A stretch of 64,000 bases of DNA, from the NCBI GenBank assembly GCA_040007095.1, contig JBDTVS010000023.1, positions 1 to 64,000 of the forward strand. Reading direction: 5' to 3'. The notes below the pieces were generated by a model, which saw only the letters and a program-made list of their open reading frames with translations, did not search any database and had not been told where the DNA came from. The DNA is from JBDTVS01 sp040007095. Its GTDB lineage: Bacteria > Acidobacteriota > Vicinamibacteria > Vicinamibacterales > CAVVIG01. This document shows positions 1-7,065 of this stretch, in pieces. The position numbers and the translations under genes are program-made. Numbering within the stretch: position 1 is the stretch's first letter; the number at the start of each line of letters is the position of its first letter.

Positions 1-2
1 TC

Positions 3-287
3 GGCGGCACCCGCCGCGACTGGCGCGGCCAGGGGCACTTCCGCGCGCTCACCGAACAGCAGGAAGTGTGGGCGATCGAGCAGGGCTTCAGCGAAATCGT
101 CGTCAAGACCAAGAACAAGTTCTACGAAATGCGCGGCACGCTCGATCACTTGCGCTTCGAGGTCGTGAAGTACGATCGCGACCCAGCCGACAACGCGGAG
201 TCGAAGGTGTACTTGAGCAAGAAGCTGATGGCGGAGATGCTGCACCGCCACCGCAGCGCCAGGACCATCGTCCAGGTCACGCCCTGA
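3..287 (+). CDS. GNAT-family N-acetyltransferase, 3' part
   Basis: This is the C-terminal part of an acetyltransferase whose 5' end lies outside the window. The frame is open from base 3 and reads GTRRDWRGQGHFRAL near its start, like the acetyl-CoA pyrophosphate-binding loop (R-x-x-G-x-G/A) and following helix of GNAT enzymes. Next comes an amphipathic helix and a KTKNKFYEMRGTLDHLRF stretch, resembling the last strand region where GNAT proteins carry N-x-x-M-x-x-x-x-x-x-GF. These enzymes move the acetyl group of acetyl-CoA to an amine. The acceptor cannot be told. The GTG at 66 is inside the domain and unlikely to be the true start. Confidence 0.7.
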   Translation, partial: GGTRRDWRGQGHFRALTEQQEVWAIEQGFSEIVVKTKNKFYEMRGTLDHLRFEVVKYDRDPADNAESKVYLSKKLMAEMLHRHRSARTIVQVTP

Positions 288-327
288 GCGCTTCTCGAAG
301 ACCCCGGAGAGCCGCCCGGAGAACCTG

Positions 328-810
328 ATGCCAGCACCGATCACGCCCTACACGAAGTACCTCGGCGACCGCGATGCGCTCGACGCGATTCGCGACAGCC
401 TCGAGCGGATTCGGCACCTCATACGCGATTGGACGTCCGAGCAGTTCGAACGCAGCTACGCGCCGGGCAAGTGGTCGGCGCGCCAGGTTCTGACGCATCT
501 GGCGCAGACCGAGTTGGCACTGGGCAGTCGGGCGCGGATGGCGGTCTCGACGCCCGCGTATGTCGCCCAGGCGTTCGATCAGGACGACTGGATATCGCTC
601 GACGCCAGGCTCGGCGGCCGTGAGGCCGCGGACGCCTTCCTTGCCACCGCGCAGATGAACCTGGTGTGCTTCCAAAGCCTCACGCCGGCTCAGCGCGCCA
701 TCCGGTTCTCCCATTCCGAGTACGGCGAACTGACGGTCGACTGGGTTATCCACCAGATGGCCGGCCACCACATCAACCACCTGCAGCAGTTGGAACGCAT
801 CGAGGCCTAA
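328..810 (+). CDS. DinB-family protein
   Basis: A 160-residue protein of the DinB/YfiT four-helix-bundle superfamily. These are putative metal-dependent enzymes, some of them thiol transferases. The family pattern is visible: PGKWSARQVLTHLAQTE in the second helix gives the first metal histidine (His57), and HQMAGHHINHLQQL near the C-terminus gives the H-x3-H pair. Length is normal for the family. It lies 40 bases after the acetyltransferase and its stop abuts the stop of the convergent asparaginase-like gene. The substrate is unknown. Confidence 0.8.
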   Translation: MPAPITPYTKYLGDRDALDAIRDSLERIRHLIRDWTSEQFERSYAPGKWSARQVLTHLAQTELALGSRARMAVSTPAYVAQAFDQDDWISLDARLGGREAADAFLATAQMNLVCFQSLTPAQRAIRFSHSEYGELTVDWVIHQMAGHHINHLQQLERIEA

Positions 811-1311
811 TCAGATTTCTTCGAACACGCCTGTTTCGCGGTTCTTCTGCACGCGGTCCGACGGGAAACACCGCCCGTTCATCGCGACGTACACGCCGGC
901 CGGCAACAGCTGCACGAACGAGAGCGCGCTTCCGAGATTGAACAATCCGTCCGAACTGCCGAACGCGTACGGCACCATGGCGCCGGTCAGCACGATCGTC
1001 TTGTGGCCGTCGAGCGGGAACGCCGCCGCGAGGGCGCGCGCCGTCTCGACCATCGTATCGGTGCCATGGGTGATGACGATACGGCGCTCGGCGGCGGTGC
1101 GGCATTGCTCGACGATCAGCGCGCGATCGGCGTCGGTCATGTCGAGGCTGTCGATCATCATCAAGGTGCGGATCGACAGCTCGAGCCGGCAGCGCCCCAG
1201 CCGCAGCATCTCGGGGAGGTGGGTGTCCTCGAAGAACAACGTGCCGTCGAGCTCGTTGTAGGCCTTGTCGAACGTGCCGCCGGTGACGAAGAGACGAACG
1301 GCTGGAGGCAT
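811..1311 (-). CDS. Short asparaginase-like protein (N-terminal domain only)
   Basis: About 166 residues matching only the N-terminal catalytic domain of type I/II L-asparaginases. The nucleophile motif TGGTFDK is at the N-terminus, HGTDTM supplies the second Thr-Asp pair, and a Lys sits before LTGAM as in the asparaginase K/T/D triad. The C-terminal domain of classic enzymes (about 320 residues) is absent. Small one-domain asparaginase-like proteins are known, but their substrate is poorly defined, so hydrolysis of asparagine is only a guess. The start is ATG at 1311, or the GTG just before it at 1314. It begins directly after the parE stop on the same strand and is probably co-transcribed. 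Confidence 0.75.
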   Translation of the reverse strand: MPPAVRLFVTGGTFDKAYNELDGTLFFEDTHLPEMLRLGRCRLELSIRTLMMIDSLDMTDADRALIVEQCRTAAERRIVITHGTDTMVETARALAAAFPLDGHKTIVLTGAMVPYAFGSSDGLFNLGSALSFVQLLPAGVYVAMNGRCFPSDRVQKNRETGVFEEI

Positions 1312-1314
1312 CAC

Positions 1315-3228
1315 TCAGACGTCGAGCTCTTCCGCCTCGTCAGCGCGGTCCATGATGAACCGAAAACGCGCCGACGCATCCTTGCCCATCAGCTCGTTCA
1401 TCACGCGGTCCGTGACAATCTGATCGGTCACCTCGACCCGCAGCAGCCGCCGGGTGCGCGGATTGAGCGTCGTCTCCCACAGGACCTTCGGCATCATCTC
1501 GCCGAGTCCTTTGAACCGGGTGATCTCGGGCGTGCCCCGGCCGTTCTTCGCGTGCTGACGGAGGATCGCGTCCCGCTGCCCGTCGTCCAGGGCCCAGAAC
1601 GTGTCCTTGCCGATGTCGATGCGATAGAGCGGAGGTTGCGCGAGGAACACCTTGCCGCTCGTCATCAACTGCGGCAGGTGACGGTAGATGAACGTCAGCA
1701 GCAGCGTGGCGATGTGATTGCCGTCAGAATCCGCGTCCGCGAGGATGATGATTTTTCCGTAGCGCAGCTTCGCCAGCTCGAAGTTCTTGCCGAGCCCACA
1801 GCCGATCGCCGTGACCAGGTCGGCCAGTTCCTTATTCTCGAGCACCTTCGCGAGCGACGCGCTCTCGGTGTTCAAGACCTTGCCGCGCAGCGGGAGAATC
1901 GCCTGCCGTACGCGGTCGCGCCCCTGCTTCGCCGACCCTCCCGCGGAATCGCCCTCGACGATGAAGAGCTCGCTGCCCTCGCTGGTCGGGTTGGTACAGT
2001 CACTGAGCTTGCCGGGAAGGTTCAGCCTGCCGGAGGTGGCGCTCTTGCGCGACACCTCGGCCTGCGCGGCGCGGCTGGCTTCGCGCGCTCTGGCCGAGAG
2101 AATGATCCGCGCGACAATCGCTTCCGCCACGCTGATGTTGTGATTCAGCCAGTGCTCGAGCGCCGGGCGCACGACGCCGTCGACCGCCGACATCATCTCC
2201 GGATTGTTGAGCCGATCTTTCGTCTGTCCCTGGAACTGCGGCTCTTGAATGAACAGGCTCAGCACGCCGACGAGGCCTTCGCGGATGTCCTCCGCGACAA
2301 TCGACACGCCCTTTGGCGACAGCGCGTGCGTTTCGATGAAGTTGCGCACAGCCTTGCCCAGACCAGCCCGTAAACCGTTTTCGTGCGTGCCGCCGGAGCT
2401 GGTCGGAATGCCGTTCACGTACGATCGGATGTGCTCGTCGGTGGCCTCGGTCCACTGCAGCACGAAGTCGAGCCGCATCCCGTCGTCTCTGTTGAGGACG
2501 AACACCGCGTCGTGGACCGGCCTGGCCCCCCGCACGACCACGATCTTCTTCAGGTAATCGACGAGCCCCTCGGCGTGCTGGAAGACCAGCCGCTCCTTCG
2601 ACGACTCGTCCTCGAAAACGACCTTCACGCCCTTGTGCAGGTAGCTGATGACCTCGAGCCGTTCCTTGATGATCGCGGGGTCGAACTCGATTTTCGGGAA
2701 AATCGCGGCATCGGGATGAAAGAAGACCGTGGTGCCGCTGCCGCGGGCCGGCCCGAGTTTCCGCAGGCCCCCGACCGGGTGTCCCTGCTTGAATCGCATT
2801 TCCCACTGCATGCCGTCGCGCTTGACGGTGGCCACGAGATCTTTCGACAGGGCGTTCACGACGCTGGCCCCGACCCCGTGCAGTCCGCCGGCTGTCTTGT
2901 AGTTGCCGCTCTCGAACTTGCCGCCGGCGTGGAGCACCGTGAAGATCACCTCGAGCGCGCTCTTCCTGGTCGAGGGATGCGTATCGACCGGGATGCCGCG
3001 GCCGTCGTCCTCGATCGTGATGGACGAGCCGTTCTCGTGGAGCGTGACGCCGATGTTCGAGGCGTGGCCGTTCATCGCCTCGTCGACGGAATTGTCGAGA
3101 ACTTCCCAGATGAGGTGGTGCAGGCCAGCTGAGCCGACGCCGCCGATATACATCCCGGGACGCTTCCGCACGGGCTCGAGACCCTCGAGGACGGTGATGT
3201 CTTTCGCGGTGTAGTTCGAGGGTGCCAT
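1315..3228 (-). CDS. parE: DNA topoisomerase IV subunit B
   Basis: A 637-residue type IIA topoisomerase ATPase subunit. The GHKL ATP site is clear (EVLDNSVDEAM, DDGRGIP, GGLHGVGASVVNALS), followed by the transducer domain with QTKDRL and the TOPRIM domain (EGDSAGGSAKQGRDR; DADSDGNHI). DADSDG rather than the DADVDG of gyrase, and the SAKQ.RDR form, favour ParE over GyrB. Length is as for E. coli ParE, without the GyrB insert. With ParC (11947-14385, same strand, about 9 kb away) it would decatenate daughter chromosomes. The 3' neighbour is the asparaginase-like gene, with no gap. Confidence 0.9.
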   Translation of the reverse strand: MAPSNYTAKDITVLEGLEPVRKRPGMYIGGVGSAGLHHLIWEVLDNSVDEAMNGHASNIGVTLHENGSSITIEDDGRGIPVDTHPSTRKSALEVIFTVLHAGGKFESGNYKTAGGLHGVGASVVNALSKDLVATVKRDGMQWEMRFKQGHPVGGLRKLGPARGSGTTVFFHPDAAIFPKIEFDPAIIKERLEVISYLHKGVKVVFEDESSKERLVFQHAEGLVDYLKKIVVVRGARPVHDAVFVLNRDDGMRLDFVLQWTEATDEHIRSYVNGIPTSSGGTHENGLRAGLGKAVRNFIETHALSPKGVSIVAEDIREGLVGVLSLFIQEPQFQGQTKDRLNNPEMMSAVDGVVRPALEHWLNHNISVAEAIVARIILSARAREASRAAQAEVSRKSATSGRLNLPGKLSDCTNPTSEGSELFIVEGDSAGGSAKQGRDRVRQAILPLRGKVLNTESASLAKVLENKELADLVTAIGCGLGKNFELAKLRYGKIIILADADSDGNHIATLLLTFIYRHLPQLMTSGKVFLAQPPLYRIDIGKDTFWALDDGQRDAILRQHAKNGRGTPEITRFKGLGEMMPKVLWETTLNPRTRRLLRVEVTDQIVTDRVMNELMGKDASARFRFIMDRADEAEELDV

Positions 3229-3231
3229 GTA

Positions 3232-3237
3232 TATAAT
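3232..3237 (+). promoter_or_regulatory. Putative -10 box (TATAAT) for the exported operon
   Basis: A perfect TATAAT lies just upstream of the parE start codon on the opposite strand, and 26 bases before the ATG at 3263. A start of transcription near 3244 would give a leader of about 20 bases carrying the GAAG ribosome site. No convincing -35 box lies 16-18 bases upstream (GTGTAG), so the promoter may need an activator or may be weak. The call rests on the -10 box alone. Confidence 0.4.
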
Positions 3238-3262
3238 TCAGCCCCGTAGAGAAGTAGTGAAG

Positions 3263-5893
3263 ATGATGCCGCGCCTGGCGACCTTCCTGACGCTCTCGAT
3301 TGTAGCGGCATTTTCCGGGCGCGCTGGCGCGGCCGGTCCGGTGTCGGAGGACGTACCGGTGCCTGGCGGTACGGTGGCGATGGCAAGGTCGCTTGGCATT
3401 GCGCCCGTACCCGATCGCGCCCGATTCGTCTCGGAGCTCGCACGTCTCACGCATCAGGCGTCGGAAGACCGCAACACGACGCGAGCCAAAGCCGCCTCGC
3501 AGCTGCATCAGGGCCGCGCCAGTGCCTCCGCACCGCCGGGTGCGACCGCCGAATCGGTGCCGATTCCCCTGACCGCGGCGGCGTGGTCGCAGGCGGTGTT
3601 CCATCGCCCGGTCGCGCCCGACCAGATCGTCGCCGCGATTATGGCCGACCCTCGGGCGGCGCATCTTTGTTACGGCCTCGCAAGCCTCGACGACGAGACG
3701 CTGCAGTTCTTTCTGGATCATCCGGCCGCGATCACCAGGCTGTACGAACACGCCGCCGCCGCGTTCGCCGCCGCAGGTAGCAGCCTGCACGTGCGTATGA
3801 ACCGCATCGTAGTCTCGGGCGGCGATGCGGCCGCCGAGGTGTGGGCCGCGGTGATCGGTGAGCGAAGCGACAGTCCGGAGCGGTTCATTCGCGTGCTGTT
3901 CGAGCAGGATCAGGGGCGGATGGCGTATCTCTACGATGCCATTGCCGAGCTCGACGCGCCGCGCGCCGCATTTGCGCTCGGCCTGTGGATCAAGGATCCG
4001 TTGACGCGCATCAAACGCTTCAAGGCGTTGGTCGACGTCAATCGCACCGCCGTTCCCCAGTGGCAGCCGGCGAGGCTTCCATTCACGCGGCCGCTCCACG
4101 ACATCGCGTCGATCCTCGCGCGCGTCCGGGTCGAATCCGATGGGTCGCCGGCGGCGCCCTCGCTCCGCTCGGAGTGGATCTGGATTTTCAACAGCGGCGA
4201 TCTGCCCGAAGGCGCCCCACGCCTTCGATCTTCGGCGCTCGACGATGGGCCGGTCGACGCCGCGTGGCTGGCGCGGATGATTGTGCCGCTGGACACGCGC
4301 GATCGCGGCGAGCGGTTGGACCAGCTGGAGTTCGGCCAGCGAGTGTTCGGGCACGCGGCCGCCGCCGCTGCCACGTCAGCGCTCGTCGCGATTCGCGCGT
4401 TCCCGCGCTTCCGCATGCTGCTGCTGACGCTCGAGCGCTGCGGCGTTCGACATCCGGCCGTCTACGTCACCGCCGCGCGGCGAGCCCAGCAGCTCGCGAC
4501 CCTCGACAGTCGCCGGATGTTTGTCGCCCTCGGCCAGTTTCAAAGCGCCCTTGCGCTCATCGCGCGCATGACCAGCGTGCATACGCTCGACCTGCCGGAG
4601 GCCGAGGCGCTCATTGCCAGTCTGGCGAACGTGCCGAACAGCGATGGCCGGTATGGCGGCGCGATCGCGACGTGGATACGTGAGCAGCTTCGCCCCGCGT
4701 TGGTGGTGTCACCGAAGCCGGAGCCGGCCGGCGGCGGGCGGTCCGATCCGGCGGAGCCAGATCCAGATCCGGATCTGGAGGAAGTCATCCTGCAGGCGGT
4801 CGCCGGTGTGCGCGGACACGCGCCGGATCCCGCGAGCCGGGTGGAATGGGAAGGCGACGTCTATCGGGTCGACATCGCGGCGTCCGAGGCGCGGCGGCTC
4901 CGCCGTATTCGCGAGAAGCAGGGCGGCCCTTCGCTTGACGAGGCGCTCGCGCAGGGCAAGGAGGATGCGCTGGCCGGCGTCTTGATGGCCTGGACCTACG
5001 CCGTGTCCCTCTCCGACGCCGACAGCCCGGTGCTGCTGACCGGGACGGTGATGCGCCGCCACGATTTCGGCTCGAGTCCCGTCGAGCACGGCCGGCGACT
5101 CCGCACGGCGTGGGCGTTACCGCGGCAGGACATTGCCGTTGGCGTGCCGTGGCACGTCACCGGTTCGCTGTTGGGACTGGACATCGCGCTGTCGGGACTT
5201 TCGCTGCGGCGCGTGAGCGGCGATCGCGCGATCGACGCGCCCACGCTTTCATCGAACGAGCGCGATGCGTTCGCGGTGGCCGTGGCGCTGCTGAACCCCT
5301 TCGACCTGCACGACCGCGACCGCGATGCCATCGCCGCGGCGGTGGCGCGCGGCGATGCGCGCGTGGCGGCGCTCGCGGAGGACGGCGCGACCGCCGATGA
5401 GATCGCCGCCGAGATTCGGATGGACGGGTGGCGGCGGCGTGCGCTGAAATGGACAGTCGTCAACGACCCTGATCGGGTAGGCTCGTTGTTCTCGATGACC
5501 GAGCTGCTGTTTCTCGGACGAGCGCCGATCGACGATTTCAGCGCGTGGGGCATGTCTGCGCTGGCATCGTCGGGATGCTTCTGCACACGTCTGGCGTCGC
5601 CCAATCAGTGGCGGTCGCTGGTCGGGCGGCCCCAGCTGGGCCTGATGGCGTCGACGGTCGCGGATCTCAACCTGCACATCGCGGTGATGCTCCGCGATCT
5701 GCGGTTGCCGGCCGCTGTGGCGAAATCCGTGTTGTCGGCGGCGATGCAGGATTTCATCGACGAAGCCCGCCCGACCGACTTCAACGACTGGCTGACACTG
5801 GTTCGCACCGCGCAGGCCGTGCCTCGCGAACGAATCGAAGACTACGTTGCCGTGGCCACGGCCGACGGCCCGCTGGTGCCTTTCGGACAGTGA
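3263..5893 (+). CDS. Large exported protein of unknown function
   Basis: Roughly 876 residues. The start at ATG 3263 (or 3266) is chosen over the upstream frame because it gives a clean Sec signal peptide (MPRLATFLTLSIVAAFSG..AGAAG) and has a GAAG ribosome site. I recognise no domain. The protein is alanine- and arginine-rich, largely helical in appearance, with an acidic Pro/Asp spacer near residues 490-510 (PEPDPDPDLEE), then a second half rich in DxxR motifs. Its stop overlaps the ATG of the VWA gene at 5893 (TGATG), so the two are almost certainly translated together. It probably acts in the periplasm or cell envelope with the two VWA proteins. Function unknown. Confidence 0.7.
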   Translation: MMPRLATFLTLSIVAAFSGRAGAAGPVSEDVPVPGGTVAMARSLGIAPVPDRARFVSELARLTHQASEDRNTTRAKAASQLHQGRASASAPPGATAESVPIPLTAAAWSQAVFHRPVAPDQIVAAIMADPRAAHLCYGLASLDDETLQFFLDHPAAITRLYEHAAAAFAAAGSSLHVRMNRIVVSGGDAAAEVWAAVIGERSDSPERFIRVLFEQDQGRMAYLYDAIAELDAPRAAFALGLWIKDPLTRIKRFKALVDVNRTAVPQWQPARLPFTRPLHDIASILARVRVESDGSPAAPSLRSEWIWIFNSGDLPEGAPRLRSSALDDGPVDAAWLARMIVPLDTRDRGERLDQLEFGQRVFGHAAAAAATSALVAIRAFPRFRMLLLTLERCGVRHPAVYVTAARRAQQLATLDSRRMFVALGQFQSALALIARMTSVHTLDLPEAEALIASLANVPNSDGRYGGAIATWIREQLRPALVVSPKPEPAGGGRSDPAEPDPDPDLEEVILQAVAGVRGHAPDPASRVEWEGDVYRVDIAASEARRLRRIREKQGGPSLDEALAQGKEDALAGVLMAWTYAVSLSDADSPVLLTGTVMRRHDFGSSPVEHGRRLRTAWALPRQDIAVGVPWHVTGSLLGLDIALSGLSLRRVSGDRAIDAPTLSSNERDAFAVAVALLNPFDLHDRDRDAIAAAVARGDARVAALAEDGATADEIAAEIRMDGWRRRALKWTVVNDPDRVGSLFSMTELLFLGRAPIDDFSAWGMSALASSGCFCTRLASPNQWRSLVGRPQLGLMASTVADLNLHIAVMLRDLRLPAAVAKSVLSAAMQDFIDEARPTDFNDWLTLVRTAQAVPRERIEDYVAVATADGPLVPFGQ

Positions 5894-7065
5894 TGGACGC
5901 CCCCGTCGGTTCGCGCTCGGCGTTTGGTCACTGGGGCACGAGCCTGCTGCTCGTGATGGCGACCGTGACGGTCCTGGGTCAAACCGCGCCAGGTCAGCCA
6001 AGCATGCTGATCGCGTCGCCGGTCGAGGGGACCCTGATCAGCGGTAAGGTCGTGCTCCATGCGGATCTCGATCCTCCGGCCGCCGCGTCGAGCGTCGTCT
6101 TCTTCGTGGACGGCCGGCAGGTCTGCACGGTGACTGTGCCGCCGTATGAATGCACCCGGGACGTCGGCACCGCCGTCGTCGCGCATCAGGTGCGGGTGGT
6201 CGCGAACATTTCCGGCGGCACGCGGATCGTGCGCAACGTCCGCACCAAGGAACTGGGATACACCGAGAAGGTCGATGTCGAGGTCGTGCAGGTGACGGCG
6301 ACCGTCGTCGACAATCGTGGCCATTACGTGAAGGGGCTGCCGCGCGAGGCGTTTCATGTGTTCGAAGACGACCACGGGCAGACGATTACCCACTTTGCGT
6401 CAGAGGATGTGCCGCTCGAGTTGATCGTCGCGGTGGATATCAGCGGCAGCATGGCGGCGGCGATGCCGAAGCTGAAGAGCGCCGTGAAGGCTTTTCTCGA
6501 GGCGGTGCCGGCGCGCGATCAGGTGACGGTGCTCGGCTTCAACGACACGGTGTTCGCGCTGACGCGCGCGACGACGCAGCCCGCGGATCGTGCCAAGGCG
6601 GTCGATCGCCTCGCCGCCTGGGGGGGAACTGCGCTCTACGACGTGATATTGCGCGCCGTGGACATGGCCGGCCGGCAGGCGGGTCGCAAAGCCATCATCG
6701 TTTTCACAGACGGCGAGGACGAGGGGAGTCACTCGGTGATCGCCGACGTCGAAGAGCGCCTGCAGGCAAGCGATGCGACGTTGTACATGATCGGGCAAGG
6801 TCGAGGCGTCACGCTCGACCCGCTGAAGCGGGTCATGGAGCGGCTATCCCGTCCGACCGGCGGCCGGGCGTTGTTCACCGAAAGCATCGACGAACTGCAC
6901 GACGCCTTCGACAAGCTGCTCGACGAGCTGTCGCAGCAGTATCTCCTCGGCTATCCTCCGACCAAGAACGCTCACGACGACGCGTTCCGTCGCATCAAGG
7001 TGACTGTCGACGGTCCGTATCAGGTTCGTGCGCGGCAAGGATATCGAGTATCGGCGGCCAAATGA
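5893..7065 (+). CDS. Exported VWA protein with intact MIDAS (VWFA-related Acidobacterial family)
   Basis: About 390 residues. ATG 5893 overlaps the stop of the previous gene by one base. A hydrophobic segment at residues 17-30 is a signal peptide or anchor. Residues 38-125 look like an Ig-like beta domain (ASPVEGTLISGKVVL..). A VWFA-related Acidobacterial domain follows, with VTATVVDNRGHYVKGL and the metal-ion site: D-I-S-G-S at 182-186 and IVFTDGEDEGSH downstream. It ends in QQYLLGYPP and ARQGYRVS, typical of this family. Such proteins are numerous in acidobacteria and their role is unknown. A protein-binding role in the envelope is inferred from the VWA fold. Confidence 0.85.
   Translation: MDAPVGSRSAFGHWGTSLLLVMATVTVLGQTAPGQPSMLIASPVEGTLISGKVVLHADLDPPAAASSVVFFVDGRQVCTVTVPPYECTRDVGTAVVAHQVRVVANISGGTRIVRNVRTKELGYTEKVDVEVVQVTATVVDNRGHYVKGLPREAFHVFEDDHGQTITHFASEDVPLELIVAVDISGSMAAAMPKLKSAVKAFLEAVPARDQVTVLGFNDTVFALTRATTQPADRAKAVDRLAAWGGTALYDVILRAVDMAGRQAGRKAIIVFTDGEDEGSHSVIADVEERLQASDATLYMIGQGRGVTLDPLKRVMERLSRPTGGRALFTESIDELHDAFDKLLDELSQQYLLGYPPTKNAHDDAFRRIKVTVDGPYQVRARQGYRVSAAK

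Noticed and set aside
2000..4354. 784-codon open frame on the minus strand over the parE 5' end and the exported gene
   Set aside because: It is antisense to two well-supported genes, is Arg/Gly-rich and has no domain. High GC makes such long shadow frames common.
5545..5892. Longer N-terminus for the first VWA protein
   Set aside because: This extension lies inside the previous gene in another frame; the ATG at 5893 overlaps the stop and begins a proper signal segment.
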